64,000 bases of DNA from Pseudobutyrivibrio sp. (GCA_024693775.1 JAILKL010000075.1:1-64000); one strand, 5' to 3'. Shown: positions 17,721 through 27,176, numbered from the stretch's first letter. Notes: generated by a model not told the origin, from the letters alone. Numbers and translations are program-made.

Positions 17721-19391
17721 ATGAGTGAAGAAGTAGTTAGTAAAAATTTCATCGAGCTAGAAATCGATAAGGATTTAAAGGAAGGTGTATACGATCATGT
17801 ATGTACACGTTTCCCACCAGAGCCAAATGGTTACTTACATATTGGCCATGCAAAGTCAATTATCCTTAACTATGGTTTAGCCGAGAAATACAACGGTGAG
17901 TTCCACATGAGATTTGATGATACAAACCCTACAAAGGAAAAGGTAGAGTTCGTTGATTCAATCAAGGCTGATATTCAGTGGCTTGGAGCTGACTGGGGAG
18001 AACACTTATATTTCGCATCAAACTATTTTGATAGAATGTACGAAGTAGCTGTAGACCTTATTAAAAAGGGATTAGCTTATGTATCTGATCTTACAGCAGA
18101 TGAGATTAGAGAGTATCGTGGAGATTTTGAAAAGCCAGGAAAAAATGATCCAAACAGAGACCGCAGTATCGAAGAAAACCTTGCTCTTTTCGAAGATATG
18201 AAGGCTGGTAAGTTTGAAGATGGTAGCCATACACTTAGAGCGAAAATCGATATGGCATCACCTAACATCAACATGAGAGATCCAATTCTTTACAGAGTTG
18301 CTCATATGACACATCACAATACAGGAGATAAATGGTGCATTTATCCAATGTACGATTTTGCACATCCACTTGAGGATGCATTTGAAGGTATTACTCATTC
18401 AATTTGTACACTTGAGTTCGAGGATCATAGACCTCTTTATGATTGGGTAGTTAAGTCTGCAGGATTTCCAAATCCACCTCGTCAGATCGAGTTTGCAAAG
18501 ATGTACCTTACAAATGTTGTTACAGGAAAGAGATATATCAAAAAGCTTGTAGAGGATGGAGTAGTAGATGGATGGGATGATCCACGTCTTGTATCTATCG
18601 CAGCTCTTCGCCGTAGAGGCTTTACACCATCATCTATTCGTAAATTCGTAGAGCTTTCAGGTGTTTCAAAGGCTAACAGCTCTTCTGATTACGCAATGCT
18701 TGAGTATTGTATCCGTGAGGATTTAAAGACTAGCCGTTCTAGAGTTATGGCAGTTCTTGATCCTGTAAAGCTTGTTATCGACAACTATGAGAGCGATGAC
18801 GTCGAATGGCTTGAGGCTCCAAACAACCTTGAAAATCCAGAGCTTGGTAGCCGTAAGGTTCCATTTGGCAAGGAGCTCTACATTGATAGAGAAGATTTCA
18901 TGATTGAGCCACCTAAGAAATACTTCAGACTTTTCCCAGGTAATGAAGTACGTCTTATGAATGCTTACTTTGTTACATGTACAAGCTATGAGACAGACGA
19001 AGATGGCAATGTTACATGCATCCATTGTACATATGATCCAGCTACAAAGGGTGGAGATAGCCCAGATGGCCGCAAGGTAAAGGGAACTATTCATTGGGTA
19101 GCTGCAAAGACTGCATTAAACGCAGAGGTACGCCTCTATGAAAACATTGTAGACGAAGAAAAAGGAGTGTATAATGAAGATGGAAGTTTGAATGTAAATC
19201 CAAACTCCCTTACAGTTCTTAAAAATTGTCTCGTTGAGCCATCTTTAGCAGACGCAAAGGCTTATGATAGCTTCCAGTTTGTTAGAAAAGGATTTTTCTG
19301 CGTAGATTCAAAGGATTCAAAAGAGGGTTCCCTTGTATTTAACAGAATTGTTTCATTAAAGAGCTCATTCAAGTTACCTACAAACAATTAG
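17721..19391 (+). CDS. glnS: Glutaminyl-tRNA synthetase
   Basis: I start at the ATG at 17721 ([10 protein letters not shown]), which aligns with known GlnRS N-termini; an in-frame GTG at 17700 is less likely. The 556 residues match E. coli GlnRS in length. [15 protein letters not shown] (HIGH at 40-43) is the class I ATP signature, and [19 protein letters not shown] is the GlnRS-specific helix region. The KMSKS-type loop reads VVTGKRY, which departs from the usual MSKR. Its presence implies direct charging of tRNA-Gln rather than sole reliance on the GatCAB route. Confidence 0.95.
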   Translation: MSEEVVSKNFIELEIDKDLKEGVYDHVCTRFPPEPNGYLHIGHAKSIILNYGLAEKYNGEFHMRFDDTNPTKEKVEFVDSIKADIQWLGADWGEHLYFASNYFDRMYEVAVDLIKKGLAYVSDLTADEIREYRGDFEKPGKNDPNRDRSIEENLALFEDMKAGKFEDGSHTLRAKIDMASPNINMRDPILYRVAHMTHHNTGDKWCIYPMYDFAHPLEDAFEGITHSICTLEFEDHRPLYDWVVKSAGFPNPPRQIEFAKMYLTNVVTGKRYIKKLVEDGVVDGWDDPRLVSIAALRRRGFTPSSIRKFVELSGVSKANSSSDYAMLEYCIREDLKTSRSRVMAVLDPVKLVIDNYESDDVEWLEAPNNLENPELGSRKVPFGKELYIDREDFMIEPPKKYFRLFPGNEVRLMNAYFVTCTSYETDEDGNVTCIHCTYDPATKGGDSPDGRKVKGTIHWVAAKTALNAEVRLYENIVDEEKGVYNEDGSLNVNPNSLTVLKNCLVEPSLADAKAYDSFQFVRKGFFCVDSKDSKEGSLVFNRIVSLKSSFKLPTNN

Positions 19392-19404
19392 AAAAGGATT
19401 AATT

Positions 19405-20271
19405 ATGAATTTATTATCAGGAATGGAAAAGTTTGGCTTCTCTGAGGGGGAGCTTGACATTTTAGCGGATGACAAACCAAAGGCTAAATCAAAGTCTAGT
19501 CAGACCGCAGCGGCTCCTGTTAAAAAAGAAGAAAAGGACTTCATTTTAGACAAGAAGGTTAGATGTCCTGTTTGTGACAAGGAATTTCCTATCAAGGCTG
19601 TTCTTACCACAAAGCTAAAACGACTAGAGCCAGACTTCGATTTGAGACCTAACTATGAGTATGTAGACAAATGTAAATATGATTTTATTTCATGCCCAAG
19701 CTGTGGATATTCTGCGCTTGATACTATGTTCTCAAAGATTGATACTGCACGTGTCAAATTAATCAGAAACGAATTCTGCCCTAGCTTCAAGCCACAACCA
19801 GGAGAGAAGCTTCCTGATATTTATGATTATGATTATTCTATAGAAAAATTTAAGCTCGCACTTATTTGCACCATGAAAAAGCGAGGCAAGATGTCTGAAA
19901 AGGCATATGTATGCCTAAAGATTGCATGGCTTCGCAGAGCACAGCTCAAGATTCTAGAGGCTGACAAGGAGGCCAATGCAAAGAAGATTGTTATGGCTAC
20001 TCAGGAGTACGAAGGCTTTTACAAGCAGGCCTATGAAGGCTTTATGAAGGCTATTTCATCAGAGACTCCTCCATACTGCGGTATGGCTTCAGAGGCTGTA
20101 GAGTTCATGCTTGCAAACATGTCGATGCACTATAAGAAATACGATAATGCATTAAAGCTTATTGCTAGACTTATTCAGTCGCCTAGCACATCTAGAAAGC
20201 TTAAAGACAAGTGTGTAGACCTAAAGGATGAGATAACAGCTGCACAGGCTGCAGCCAAGACTCAGGGTTAA
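19405..20271 (+). CDS. DUF2225 family protein
   Basis: This 288-residue soluble protein has zinc-binding-like Cys pairs (RCPVCDKEFPIKAV about residue 52 and SCPSCGYSALDTMF about residue 98) typical of DUF2225. A helical half follows with TPR-like repeats and an Ala-rich tail. The first 45 residues are low-complexity. Its function is unknown. It sits 13 bases after glnS and is followed by an RNA-methyltransferase pair. Confidence 0.8.
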   Translation: MNLLSGMEKFGFSEGELDILADDKPKAKSKSSQTAAAPVKKEEKDFILDKKVRCPVCDKEFPIKAVLTTKLKRLEPDFDLRPNYEYVDKCKYDFISCPSCGYSALDTMFSKIDTARVKLIRNEFCPSFKPQPGEKLPDIYDYDYSIEKFKLALICTMKKRGKMSEKAYVCLKIAWLRRAQLKILEADKEANAKKIVMATQEYEGFYKQAYEGFMKAISSETPPYCGMASEAVEFMLANMSMHYKKYDNALKLIARLIQSPSTSRKLKDKCVDLKDEITAAQAAAKTQG

Positions 20272-20283
20272 TAAGATTTGATC

Positions 20284-20311
20284 AGGAGTGCATCAATTTG
20301 ATGTCACTCCT
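20284..20311 (+). promoter_or_regulatory. Intercistronic hairpin before prmA
   Basis: aggagtgcatc pairs with gatg(t)cactcct around a 5-nt loop, with one bulged T. No T-run follows, so it is more likely an RNA-processing or attenuating hairpin than a terminator. Confidence 0.35.
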
Positions 20312-20334
20312 TCAATTATGTTAAGGACATTATT

Positions 20335-21291
20335 ATGAATTGGATAAAATATTCTATTAATACAACTACAGATGCCGAAGATTTTGTCAGTGCTTCCCTT
20401 ATGGAGCTAGGCATCGATTCTATTGAAATTGAAAACAATGTGCCTGTATCAGGAGAAAAGCAGGGAGGAGAATATGAAGAGCTTCAGCCTGATTTGCCTG
20501 AGGATAAGGGCCTTTCAAAGGTTTGCTTTTACCTTGGCGACGATGAAAATCACGAAGAGCTTTTAGCTCAAGTAAAGTCAGAGCTTTTAGATTTAAAAAG
20601 CTATATGAATATCGGAGAGGGCACTATTGATACTTCCCTTACAAAGCAGGAGGATTGGATTAACAATTGGAAGCAGTTCTTCAAATCCTTCTATATCGAA
20701 GATATTCTCATTAAACCTACTTGGGAAGAGATTGCACCAGAGGATCAAGGAAAAATTTTTGTTGAAATTGATCCAGGTGTCTCATTTGGTACTGGAAAGC
20801 ATGAGACAACACAGCTTTGTATTCGTCAGCTTAGAAAATATCTTCATGAAAATGACGAGATTTTAGATATCGGATGTGGTTCAGGTATTCTTTCGATTAT
20901 TGCTTACAAGCTATTAGAGGGCAGATGCCATCTTGTGGGTACAGATATCGATGAAGATTGTATTGAGTCCACATATGAAAACTTCGCTGTAAACCATATT
21001 CCTGAAACTGCAGGAGATTTCTTTGTAGGAAATCTTGCAGATGATAAGGCCACACAGGACAAGGTAGGATATGGTAAATATGATGTTGTTGTGGCAAATA
21101 TTTTGGCTGATATTATTATTGCCATGGCTCCAGCTATTCCACCAGCATTAAAGGACGGGGCATATTTTATTTCCTCAGGAATCATTGATTTCAAGGAAAA
21201 CGAAGTAAAGGAAGCCTTAGAAAAGGTCGGCCTTACAATTGTAGAAATCAACCATCAGGGCGAGTGGGTAAATATCACAGCCCGCAAATAG
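20335..21291 (+). CDS. prmA: Ribosomal protein L11 methyltransferase
   Basis: This 318-residue enzyme trimethylates ribosomal protein L11 with SAM. The N-terminal substrate-recognition domain (1 to about 110) is followed by a Rossmann methyltransferase with DPGVSFGTGKHETTQLC, motif I ILDIGCGSGILSI and the VVANILADII motif. The length and motifs are standard. It heads a closely packed run, with rsmE 7 bases downstream. Confidence 0.95.
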   Translation: MNWIKYSINTTTDAEDFVSASLMELGIDSIEIENNVPVSGEKQGGEYEELQPDLPEDKGLSKVCFYLGDDENHEELLAQVKSELLDLKSYMNIGEGTIDTSLTKQEDWINNWKQFFKSFYIEDILIKPTWEEIAPEDQGKIFVEIDPGVSFGTGKHETTQLCIRQLRKYLHENDEILDIGCGSGILSIIAYKLLEGRCHLVGTDIDEDCIESTYENFAVNHIPETAGDFFVGNLADDKATQDKVGYGKYDVVVANILADIIIAMAPAIPPALKDGAYFISSGIIDFKENEVKEALEKVGLTIVEINHQGEWVNITARK

Positions 21292-21298
21292 GAGTGCT

Positions 21299-22030
21299 AT
21301 GCAACAGATTTTTATTGATTACGAGCCAGAGGACGGCAAAATACGTATTACAGGCGATGATGCTCATCACCTAGTTAGAGTTGTCAGACTTAGAGCAGGT
21401 GAGAAAATCAGAGTTTCTACCACTTCAAATCACAATTATATTTGCGCCGTTGAGGAAGTAATTGATAAGGATTTGGTGGTAAATGTAGTGGAGGAGGTTC
21501 CTTCTACAGAGCTCACTAACAAAATTTATCTTTTCCAGGCTATTCCAAAGGGTGATAGAATGGAAAACATTATCGAAAAATGCGTAGAGCTTGGCGCATA
21601 CGAAATCATTCCTGTAGAAATGAAAAACTGCGTTGTAAAGCTAGACGACAAAAAGAAAAAGAATAGAGTTGAACGATACAGATCTATTGCCAAATCAGCG
21701 GCAGAGCAATCAAAGCGTTCAATTATTCCAAATATACATGAAATCATGTCATTTAAAGAAGCTGTTGACTACGCTAGTGATTTGGATGTACGATTGCTTC
21801 CATTCGAAAGCAAAAATGGCATGCTAGACACCTTTGAAGCGCTAAATGATTTGCAGATTGGCCAATCAGTAGGCGTGTTTATTGGTCCAGAGGGCGGATT
21901 TGCGCCTTCAGAAATAGAAATGGTAGAGGGCCAGGTAAAATTAATATCACTTGGACATAGAATACTTAGGACAGACACAGCAGCAATATGTTCTCTCAGC
22001 ATGTTGATGCTTAAATGTGAGGAGTTTTAA
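21299..22030 (+). CDS. rsmE: 16S rRNA (uracil1498-N3)-methyltransferase
   Basis: This 243-residue SPOUT-class enzyme methylates U1498 of 16S rRNA. Recognisable parts are the N-terminal PUA-like strand region (HHLVRVVRLRAGEKI), KGDRMENIIEKCVELGA, and the trefoil-knot motifs FIGPEGGFAPSEIEMVE and SLGHRILRTDTAA. It follows prmA, a common pairing in Firmicutes. Its TAA overlaps the ATG of the cysteine desulfurase (TAATG). Confidence 0.95.
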   Translation: MQQIFIDYEPEDGKIRITGDDAHHLVRVVRLRAGEKIRVSTTSNHNYICAVEEVIDKDLVVNVVEEVPSTELTNKIYLFQAIPKGDRMENIIEKCVELGAYEIIPVEMKNCVVKLDDKKKKNRVERYRSIAKSAAEQSKRSIIPNIHEIMSFKEAVDYASDLDVRLLPFESKNGMLDTFEALNDLQIGQSVGVFIGPEGGFAPSEIEMVEGQVKLISLGHRILRTDTAAICSLSMLMLKCEEF

Positions 22031-23178
22031 TGATTTACTTTGACAATTCAGCTACAACTAGATGCTCAGACGAAGCTCTTAATATTATGAAAGAGGCTTT
22101 ACAGGAAAACTTTGGAAACCCTTCATCCCTCCATAATATGGGATTCCGAGGAAAGGAATATTTGAAAAATACTAGAGAAATCATTTCTGGTATTTTAAAA
22201 TGTCAGCCAAAGGAAATATATTTTACCTCTGGTGGCACAGAAGGAAATAATTTAGCCATTCGTGGATCTGCTATGGCAAAGAAACGTTTAGGTAATCATA
22301 TTATTACTACTAAAATTGAACATGCCAGCGTTTTGAATCCAGTAAAGGCTCTTGAAAAGGAAGGCTTCGACGTTACTTATCTTGGAACAGATGAGTATGG
22401 AGTTATCGATTTAGATGAGCTTAAAAATGCTATTAGACCAGATACTATATTGGTATCTATCATGATGGTTAACAACGAAATTGGCGCATTGCAGCCTATA
22501 AAAGAAGCTGGAGAAATCATTAAAAAGGCTAATCCTGAAATTATCTTCCATGTAGACGCTATTCAAGCTTTTGGTAAGATGACAATCATTCCTAAAAAAT
22601 TAAATCTTGATATTCTTACAGTCAGCGGACATAAAATTCATGGTCCAAAGGGCTCAGGCTTTATTTATATCAAGGACAAGGTTCGCGTGGTTCCAATGAT
22701 TCTAGGCGGAGGTCACGAAAATGGAATGCGTTCTGGCACAGAGAATGTTCCAGCTATTGCAGCCCTTGGAATAGCTGCAAAGGAAGCTTATGACAATTTA
22801 GAGGCAAATAGAGCTCACCTTTATGAGATGCGTGCTAGATTAATCGAGGGAGTTACCTCCATTGAAGGTGTTACTGTAAATGGTCATCATGATGAAAATA
22901 GCGCGCCACAGATTGTCAGTGTTTCAATTAAGGGAAACAGAACAAGAGCGCAGGTTATTTTAAATGCTCTTCAGGACAATTATGGTATATACGTATCGGC
23001 TGGTTCTGCATGCTCTTCAAACAAGCCAGCTATCAGTGAAACACTTAAATCCATTGGGCTTGAAAAGGACCTATTAGAGCGTACAATTAGATTTAGCTTT
23101 TGTCCTGAAAACACAATGGAAGAAATTGAAACCGCTATAGGAGCACTTAAAGAATTAGTTCCTATGATGGTATTGTAA
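22030..23178 (+). CDS. Cysteine desulfurase (NifS/IscS-like), ThiI partner
   Basis: This 382-residue PLP enzyme removes sulfur from cysteine and holds it as a persulfide. The PLP lysine lies in TVSGHKIHGPKGSGF, cofactor His/Asp in FHVDAIQAFGK, and the catalytic Cys in SAGSACSSNKPAIS. The adjacent thiI lacks a rhodanese domain, and in Bacillus a dedicated desulfurase (NifZ) is encoded with such ThiI proteins. That makes s4U (and perhaps thiazole) sulfur supply its likely role rather than general Fe-S assembly. Confidence 0.92.
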   Translation: MIYFDNSATTRCSDEALNIMKEALQENFGNPSSLHNMGFRGKEYLKNTREIISGILKCQPKEIYFTSGGTEGNNLAIRGSAMAKKRLGNHIITTKIEHASVLNPVKALEKEGFDVTYLGTDEYGVIDLDELKNAIRPDTILVSIMMVNNEIGALQPIKEAGEIIKKANPEIIFHVDAIQAFGKMTIIPKKLNLDILTVSGHKIHGPKGSGFIYIKDKVRVVPMILGGGHENGMRSGTENVPAIAALGIAAKEAYDNLEANRAHLYEMRARLIEGVTSIEGVTVNGHHDENSAPQIVSVSIKGNRTRAQVILNALQDNYGIYVSAGSACSSNKPAISETLKSIGLEKDLLERTIRFSFCPENTMEEIETAIGALKELVPMMVL

Positions 23179-23202
23179 TAAATATATTTTAAAGGAGTTT
23201 AT

Positions 23203-24384
23203 ATGACATATCAGGCATTTTTGATCAAGTATTCAGAAATCGGCGTCAAAGGAAAAAACAGATATGTTTTTGAGGATGCCCTTGTTCATCAAATAAAAAG
23301 AGCTCTCGACAGAGTAGAAGGCAATTTTACCGTTAAAAAGCAAAGCGGTAGAGTTTTTATTGCTGTTGATGGCGAGTACGATTTTGATGAGACTATTGAC
23401 GCATTACAGCACGTATTTGGTATCAGTGCTATTTGCCCTACAGTTGTTGTTCCTGATGAGGGCTTCGACGCTATGGCAGACGCTGTTATTAAATATATTG
23501 ATGAGGAATTCGAGGACAAGAACTTTACCTTTAAGGTAATGGGACGTCGTGCAAACAAAAAATACCCTATGACATCTATGGAGGTTGCATCAGAAATCGG
23601 TGCCAGACTTTTAGATGCATTTCCTGAAATGAAGGTAGACGTTCATCATCCAGATAAAATGATTAATGTAGAGGTGAGAGAGAACATTGCTATCTATTGT
23701 ACAGAAATTCCTGGACCTCATGGTATGCCAGTAGGTACAGCAGGAAAGGCTATGCTTCTTCTTTCTGGTGGTATTGATTCACCTGTTGCAGGCTACATGA
23801 TTGCAAAACGTGGCGTAAAGCTCTCTGCAACATATTTCCATGCACCACCTTACACATCAGAGCAGGCAAAGCAAAAGGTTGTAGATTTAGCAAAACTAGT
23901 AGCAAAGTACTCTGGACCTATTGATTTACATATTGTTAATTTTACAGATATTCAGCTTTATATTTATCAGAATTGTTCACACGAAGAGCTCACCATTATC
24001 ATGCGTAGATATATGATGAGACTTGCAGAGCATTTTGCAAAGGAAAATGATTGTCTTGGACTTGTTACAGGAGAGTCAATCGGACAGGTTGCCAGCCAGA
24101 CAATGCAGTCACTTAATTGTACAAATGCAGTTTGTACATTACCTGTATATAGACCACTTATCGCATTTGATAAGCAGGATATTATTGATATATCTGAAAA
24201 GATTGATACATATGAGACTTCTATATTACCATACGAGGATTGCTGTACTATTTTCGTAGCAAAGCATCCTGTTACAAAGCCAAAGCTTGAGGCTATAGAA
24301 AAGCACGAACACAACTTAGATGAAAAAATCGATGAGTTGATGAAAGAGGCTATAGAATCAGTAGAAGTTATTCGTTGTAGATAG
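23203..24384 (+). CDS. thiI: tRNA 4-thiouridine synthetase ThiI (short form)
   Basis: This 393-residue protein adenylates and thiolates U8 of tRNA. It has an N-terminal ferredoxin-like and THUMP region (about 1-165) and a PP-loop ATPase with LLSGGIDSPVAGYMIAKRG. TGESIGQVASQTMQSL and the ending DCCTIFVAKHPVTKPKLE are typical of ThiI. It stops before the rhodanese domain of the E. coli form, so sulfur must come straight from the desulfurase encoded 24 bases upstream. Confidence 0.95.
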   Translation: MTYQAFLIKYSEIGVKGKNRYVFEDALVHQIKRALDRVEGNFTVKKQSGRVFIAVDGEYDFDETIDALQHVFGISAICPTVVVPDEGFDAMADAVIKYIDEEFEDKNFTFKVMGRRANKKYPMTSMEVASEIGARLLDAFPEMKVDVHHPDKMINVEVRENIAIYCTEIPGPHGMPVGTAGKAMLLLSGGIDSPVAGYMIAKRGVKLSATYFHAPPYTSEQAKQKVVDLAKLVAKYSGPIDLHIVNFTDIQLYIYQNCSHEELTIIMRRYMMRLAEHFAKENDCLGLVTGESIGQVASQTMQSLNCTNAVCTLPVYRPLIAFDKQDIIDISEKIDTYETSILPYEDCCTIFVAKHPVTKPKLEAIEKHEHNLDEKIDELMKEAIESVEVIRCR

Positions 24385-24385
24385 A

Positions 24386-24420
24386 CAAATAAAAAGGAGC
24401 TTTGCTTTTGCAAAGCTCCT
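24386..24420 (-). terminator. Terminator for the minus-strand HPr-like gene
   Basis: A perfect 11-bp stem (24395-24405 with 24410-24420, loop tttt). On the minus strand it is followed by TTTTTATTTG, whereas the plus strand has no T-run, so it mainly serves the HPr-like gene; it may also slow thiI transcripts. Confidence 0.8.
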
Positions 24421-24444
24421 AATGTTTAATACTAAGTTAAGGGA

Positions 24445-24675
24445 TTAAACGATATAATCCTTTAATGTAGACATTACATCTTCTGCATCACCTTCTGCAT
24501 GAACAGTAAGATCGATTGGCTTAGAAAGATCAAGGGAGAAAATACCCATGATAGACTTAGCATCGATGACATAACGTCCACTTACAAGGTCAAAATCATA
24601 ATCAAACTGGCTGATTGTATTTACAAAAGATTTTACCTTGTCGATTGAGTTAAGAGAAATTTGAACTGTTTTCAT
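24445..24675 (-). CDS. HPr-like protein lacking the catalytic histidine (Crh-like)
   Basis: The ATG at 24675 follows GGAGGAGG and gives 76 residues. The middle AKSIMGIFSLDLSKPIDLTV matches the HPr region around the regulatory serine (here Ser41). The N-terminus (MKTVQISLNSIDKVKSFVN) lacks the GLHARPA segment carrying the phosphorylatable His15. It therefore cannot act in PTS phosphotransfer; like Bacillus Crh it could act through serine phosphorylation with CcpA. HPr kinase is not in the window. Strong promoter and hairpin terminator make it a one-gene unit divergent from mtaB. Confidence 0.8.
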   Translation of the reverse strand: MKTVQISLNSIDKVKSFVNTISQFDYDFDLVSGRYVIDAKSIMGIFSLDLSKPIDLTVHAEGDAEDVMSTLKDYIV

Positions 24676-24695
24676 CCTACGTGCCTCCTCCAAAG

Positions 24696-24720
24696 TATTT
24701 ATATGATGTTCATATAAATA
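24696..24720. repeat. Inverted repeat at the 5' end of the HPr-like transcript
   Basis: TATTTATATGA-TGT-TCATATAAATA, a perfect 11-bp inverted repeat. It starts about at the transcription start predicted from the minus-strand promoter, so it is either an operator or a 5' mRNA hairpin. Confidence 0.5.
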
Positions 24721-24721
24721 A

Positions 24722-24750
24722 ATACTAAAGCAATCACATTTAAAAGTCAA
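24722..24750 (-). promoter_or_regulatory. Promoter of the HPr-like gene
   Basis: On the minus strand TTGACT (24750-24745), 17 bases, then TAGTAT (24727-24722). Confidence 0.7.
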
Positions 24751-24793
24751 CAAACTTGTTAGTTTTTCACAATAAAAGAAAGGTTTTTTTACA

Positions 24794-26119
24794 ATGAAAA
24801 AAGCAGCTTTACATAACCTTGGTTGCAAGGTAAATGCATACGAAACTGAAGCAATGGAAGAATTACTAAAAAAGGACGGTTTTGAAATCGTTTCCTTTGA
24901 CGATATTGCTGATGTTTACGTTATAAATACATGCTCAGTTACGAATATTGCTGACCGTAAATCCCGTCAGATGATACATAAATGCAAGAAACTAAACCCA
25001 GATGCCTGCGTAGTAGCAGCTGGCTGTTACGTTCAAAATTTTGGCAAGGATTTAGCAGATGAATTGGGTGCTGATATTATTATTGGTAACAATAAAAAGA
25101 ACGACTTAGTATATCGTATACACGAATATTTTAGCGACCTTGATAAGCAGGATGGACCTATCCTTGACTACATTGATATCAATGAAGGACAGGTTTCCTA
25201 TGAGAACATGATTATCGAAAAAGATTCTGAACATACACGAGCTTTTGTAAAGGTTCAGGATGGCTGTAATCAGTTCTGTAGCTATTGTATTATTCCATTT
25301 GCAAGAGGACGTATCAGAAGTCGTGATATAGATGATGTAATTAAAGAAATTACAATGCTTGCAAAAAATGGTTATAAGGAAGTAGTAATTACGGGAATTC
25401 ACCTTAGCTCTTACGGCAGTGGAACAGATTATGACTTAGCTGATCTACTTGAGGCTGTTGCTAAGGTTGACGGAGTGGAGCGTATCAGACTTGGATCTTT
25501 GGAGCCACAGATTGTCACAGAGGATTTTGCAAGACGTGTTTCTGCTCTCGATAAAATGTGTCCACATTTCCATTTATCACTTCAATCTGGATGCGATACA
25601 GTTCTTAAGAGAATGAACAGAAAATACACAATTAAAGAGTATACTGAGGGTGTCGAAATTCTAAGAAGATATTTTGATGATCCAGCAATAACTACAGATA
25701 TCATTGTAGGTTTTCCAGGTGAAACAGAAGAAGAATTTGATATAACAGCTCAGTACGTAAAGGATATTAAATTTTACGAGCTACATGTATTCGCTTTTTC
25801 AAAACGTGCAGGTACAAAGGCTGCAACTATGCCAGGTCAGCTCACTAATGCAATTAAAAAGGAGCGTAGCGCTAAGCTAATTAGCATAGGAGACGAGACA
25901 ACGGAGCATTATAGACAGGCACATATTGGAAAAGAATTAGATGTATTATTCGAAGAAAAGATTGAGATAGATAACGAGGAATATTTCATCGGCTTTTCAA
26001 AGGAATATATCAAATGTGCTGTTAAGGCAAAACCAGATGTAGATTTAGCAAACGAAATTAAAAAAGTAAAGGCTGTTTCATTAATAAATGATAATCAGTA
26101 CTTGCTTGTTGAAATTTAA
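24794..26119 (+). CDS. mtaB: tRNA t6A37 methylthiotransferase MtaB
   Basis: This 441-residue radical-SAM enzyme adds a methylthio group to t6A37 of tRNA. It has an N-terminal UPF0004 domain (LGCKVNAYETEAMEELL; further Cys at CSVTN and AAGCYV), the radical-SAM triad CNQFCSYC, and a C-terminal TRAM-like domain. The start NLGCKVNAYE distinguishes MtaB from MiaB. It is transcribed divergently from the HPr-like gene. It adds to a window rich in tRNA modification genes. Confidence 0.93.
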   Translation: MKKAALHNLGCKVNAYETEAMEELLKKDGFEIVSFDDIADVYVINTCSVTNIADRKSRQMIHKCKKLNPDACVVAAGCYVQNFGKDLADELGADIIIGNNKKNDLVYRIHEYFSDLDKQDGPILDYIDINEGQVSYENMIIEKDSEHTRAFVKVQDGCNQFCSYCIIPFARGRIRSRDIDDVIKEITMLAKNGYKEVVITGIHLSSYGSGTDYDLADLLEAVAKVDGVERIRLGSLEPQIVTEDFARRVSALDKMCPHFHLSLQSGCDTVLKRMNRKYTIKEYTEGVEILRRYFDDPAITTDIIVGFPGETEEEFDITAQYVKDIKFYELHVFAFSKRAGTKAATMPGQLTNAIKKERSAKLISIGDETTEHYRQAHIGKELDVLFEEKIEIDNEEYFIGFSKEYIKCAVKAKPDVDLANEIKKVKAVSLINDNQYLLVEI

Positions 26120-26202
26120 AGATTTCTATATTACAATGAAATCAATAATGGTTGCTATATTGTGGGATAGTATTTACTTTTTTTATGAGAGACGAGGTTA
26201 TT

Positions 26203-26469
26203 ATGGCAGATTTAAGTAACACACAATATTTTAAGGTTCAAAAGGAGAATCCTGTTGGAGTAAAGGATGTAATCGAGCAGGTGTATAGTGCACTTTCCGA
26301 AAAAGGCTACAATCCTGTGAATCAAATTGTGGGATACATTATGTCTGGTGATCCTACATATATTACCAGTCATAATAATGCAAGAAGCCTTATTATGAAG
26401 GTTGAACGTGATGAGCTTGTAGAGGAGCTTTTAAAAGAGTACATCTCTAACGAGAGTTGGAACAAATAA
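26203..26469 (+). CDS. ireB: IreB-family regulatory phosphoprotein
   Basis: The ATG at 26203 follows GACGAGG and gives 88 residues with the IreB/DUF965 pattern ([20 protein letters not shown] then [14 protein letters not shown]). In Enterococcus IreB is a substrate of the Ser/Thr kinase IreK and affects cephalosporin tolerance through threonines near the N-terminus; Thr7 is the candidate here. The gene leads the conserved ireB-ruvX-DUF1292 group and its TAA overlaps the ruvX ATG. Confidence 0.92.
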   Translation: MADLSNTQYFKVQKENPVGVKDVIEQVYSALSEKGYNPVNQIVGYIMSGDPTYITSHNNARSLIMKVERDELVEELLKEYISNESWNK

Positions 26470-26900
26470 TGAACGGCAGAATTTTAGGTTTAGATTATGG
26501 CACTAAAACTGTAGGGGTCGCTATTAGTGACCCTTTGCTTTTGACTGCCCAGGAAATGGAAACTATTACTAGGGATAGGGCTAGTGCGCTTAGACATACT
26601 CTGGTTCGTATCAAGGATATTTGCGAAGAATATCAGGTGGAGCAGATTGTCTTAGGGTACCCTAGAAATATGGACGATTCAGAAGGGTTCCGTTGTGAGG
26701 ATACCCTTAAATTTAAGGCATTATTAGAAAAGCGTGTTGATATTCCAATTACCCTTGTTGATGAGAGACTTACTACAATGTATGCGGACGAGATTCTAGA
26801 AGAATCTGGTGTTGATAAAAAAGACCGCAAAAAATATATAGATCAAATTGCGGCAGCTATTATTTTACAAGACTATCTTGACAATTATCGTAAAGTTTAG
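26469..26900 (+). CDS. ruvX: Holliday junction resolvase-like RuvX/YqgF
   Basis: This is a 143-residue RNase H-fold nuclease: ILGLDYGTKTVGVAISDP provides the first catalytic Asp, VDERLTT the middle acid, and DQIAAAIILQDYL the last. Family members process Holliday junctions or the 5' end of pre-16S rRNA. I place the start at the ATG in the TAATG overlap with ireB; an in-frame TTG four codons earlier is the alternative. Confidence 0.92.
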   Translation: MNGRILGLDYGTKTVGVAISDPLLLTAQEMETITRDRASALRHTLVRIKDICEEYQVEQIVLGYPRNMDDSEGFRCEDTLKFKALLEKRVDIPITLVDERLTTMYADEILEESGVDKKDRKKYIDQIAAAIILQDYLDNYRKV

Positions 26901-26912
26901 AAAGAGGATTTT

Positions 26913-27176
26913 ATGGAGCAAATTATTTTATCCGGAGCCGATGGCGAAGATTTAACTGTTTATGTACTTGAGGAGACCCAGCTTTCAGGCAATAAATATT
27001 TACTTGTTTGCGATAGCCAGGATGAAAATGAGGATAGTGAAGGTTTTATTTTAAAAGAGGTTATTGAAGAGGATTCTGACGTGGTATACGAGATTGTAGA
27101 GGACGACGTAGAATTTGAGGCGGTAGCCAAATTATTCGAAGAGTTAGTTGGCGACGAAGCTGACATTGATTTTTAA
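26913..27176 (+). CDS. DUF1292 family protein
   Basis: This 87-residue, very acidic protein reads as the YrzB/DUF1292 family (a sheet-forming N-terminus, then FILKEVIEEDSDVVYEIVED). Function unknown. Its place behind ireB and ruvX is conserved across Firmicutes. The next gene, RNase J, begins 21 bases after its stop, so readthrough is likely. Confidence 0.88.
   Translation: MEQIILSGADGEDLTVYVLEETQLSGNKYLLVCDSQDENEDSEGFILKEVIEEDSDVVYEIVEDDVEFEAVAKLFEELVGDEADIDF

Noticed and set aside
18723-19094. Antisense open frame inside glnS
   Set aside because: It lies wholly within a clear GlnRS coding sequence, with no ribosome site or promoter of its own.
24395-24420. The hairpin after thiI as a thiI terminator
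   Set aside because: The T-run is only on the minus-strand side, so I assign it chiefly to the HPr-like gene.
24676-24828. 51-codon N-terminal extension of the HPr-like protein
   Set aside because: It would run through the promoter, the inverted repeat and into mtaB. GGAGGAGG before the ATG at 24675 gives the HPr-like length.
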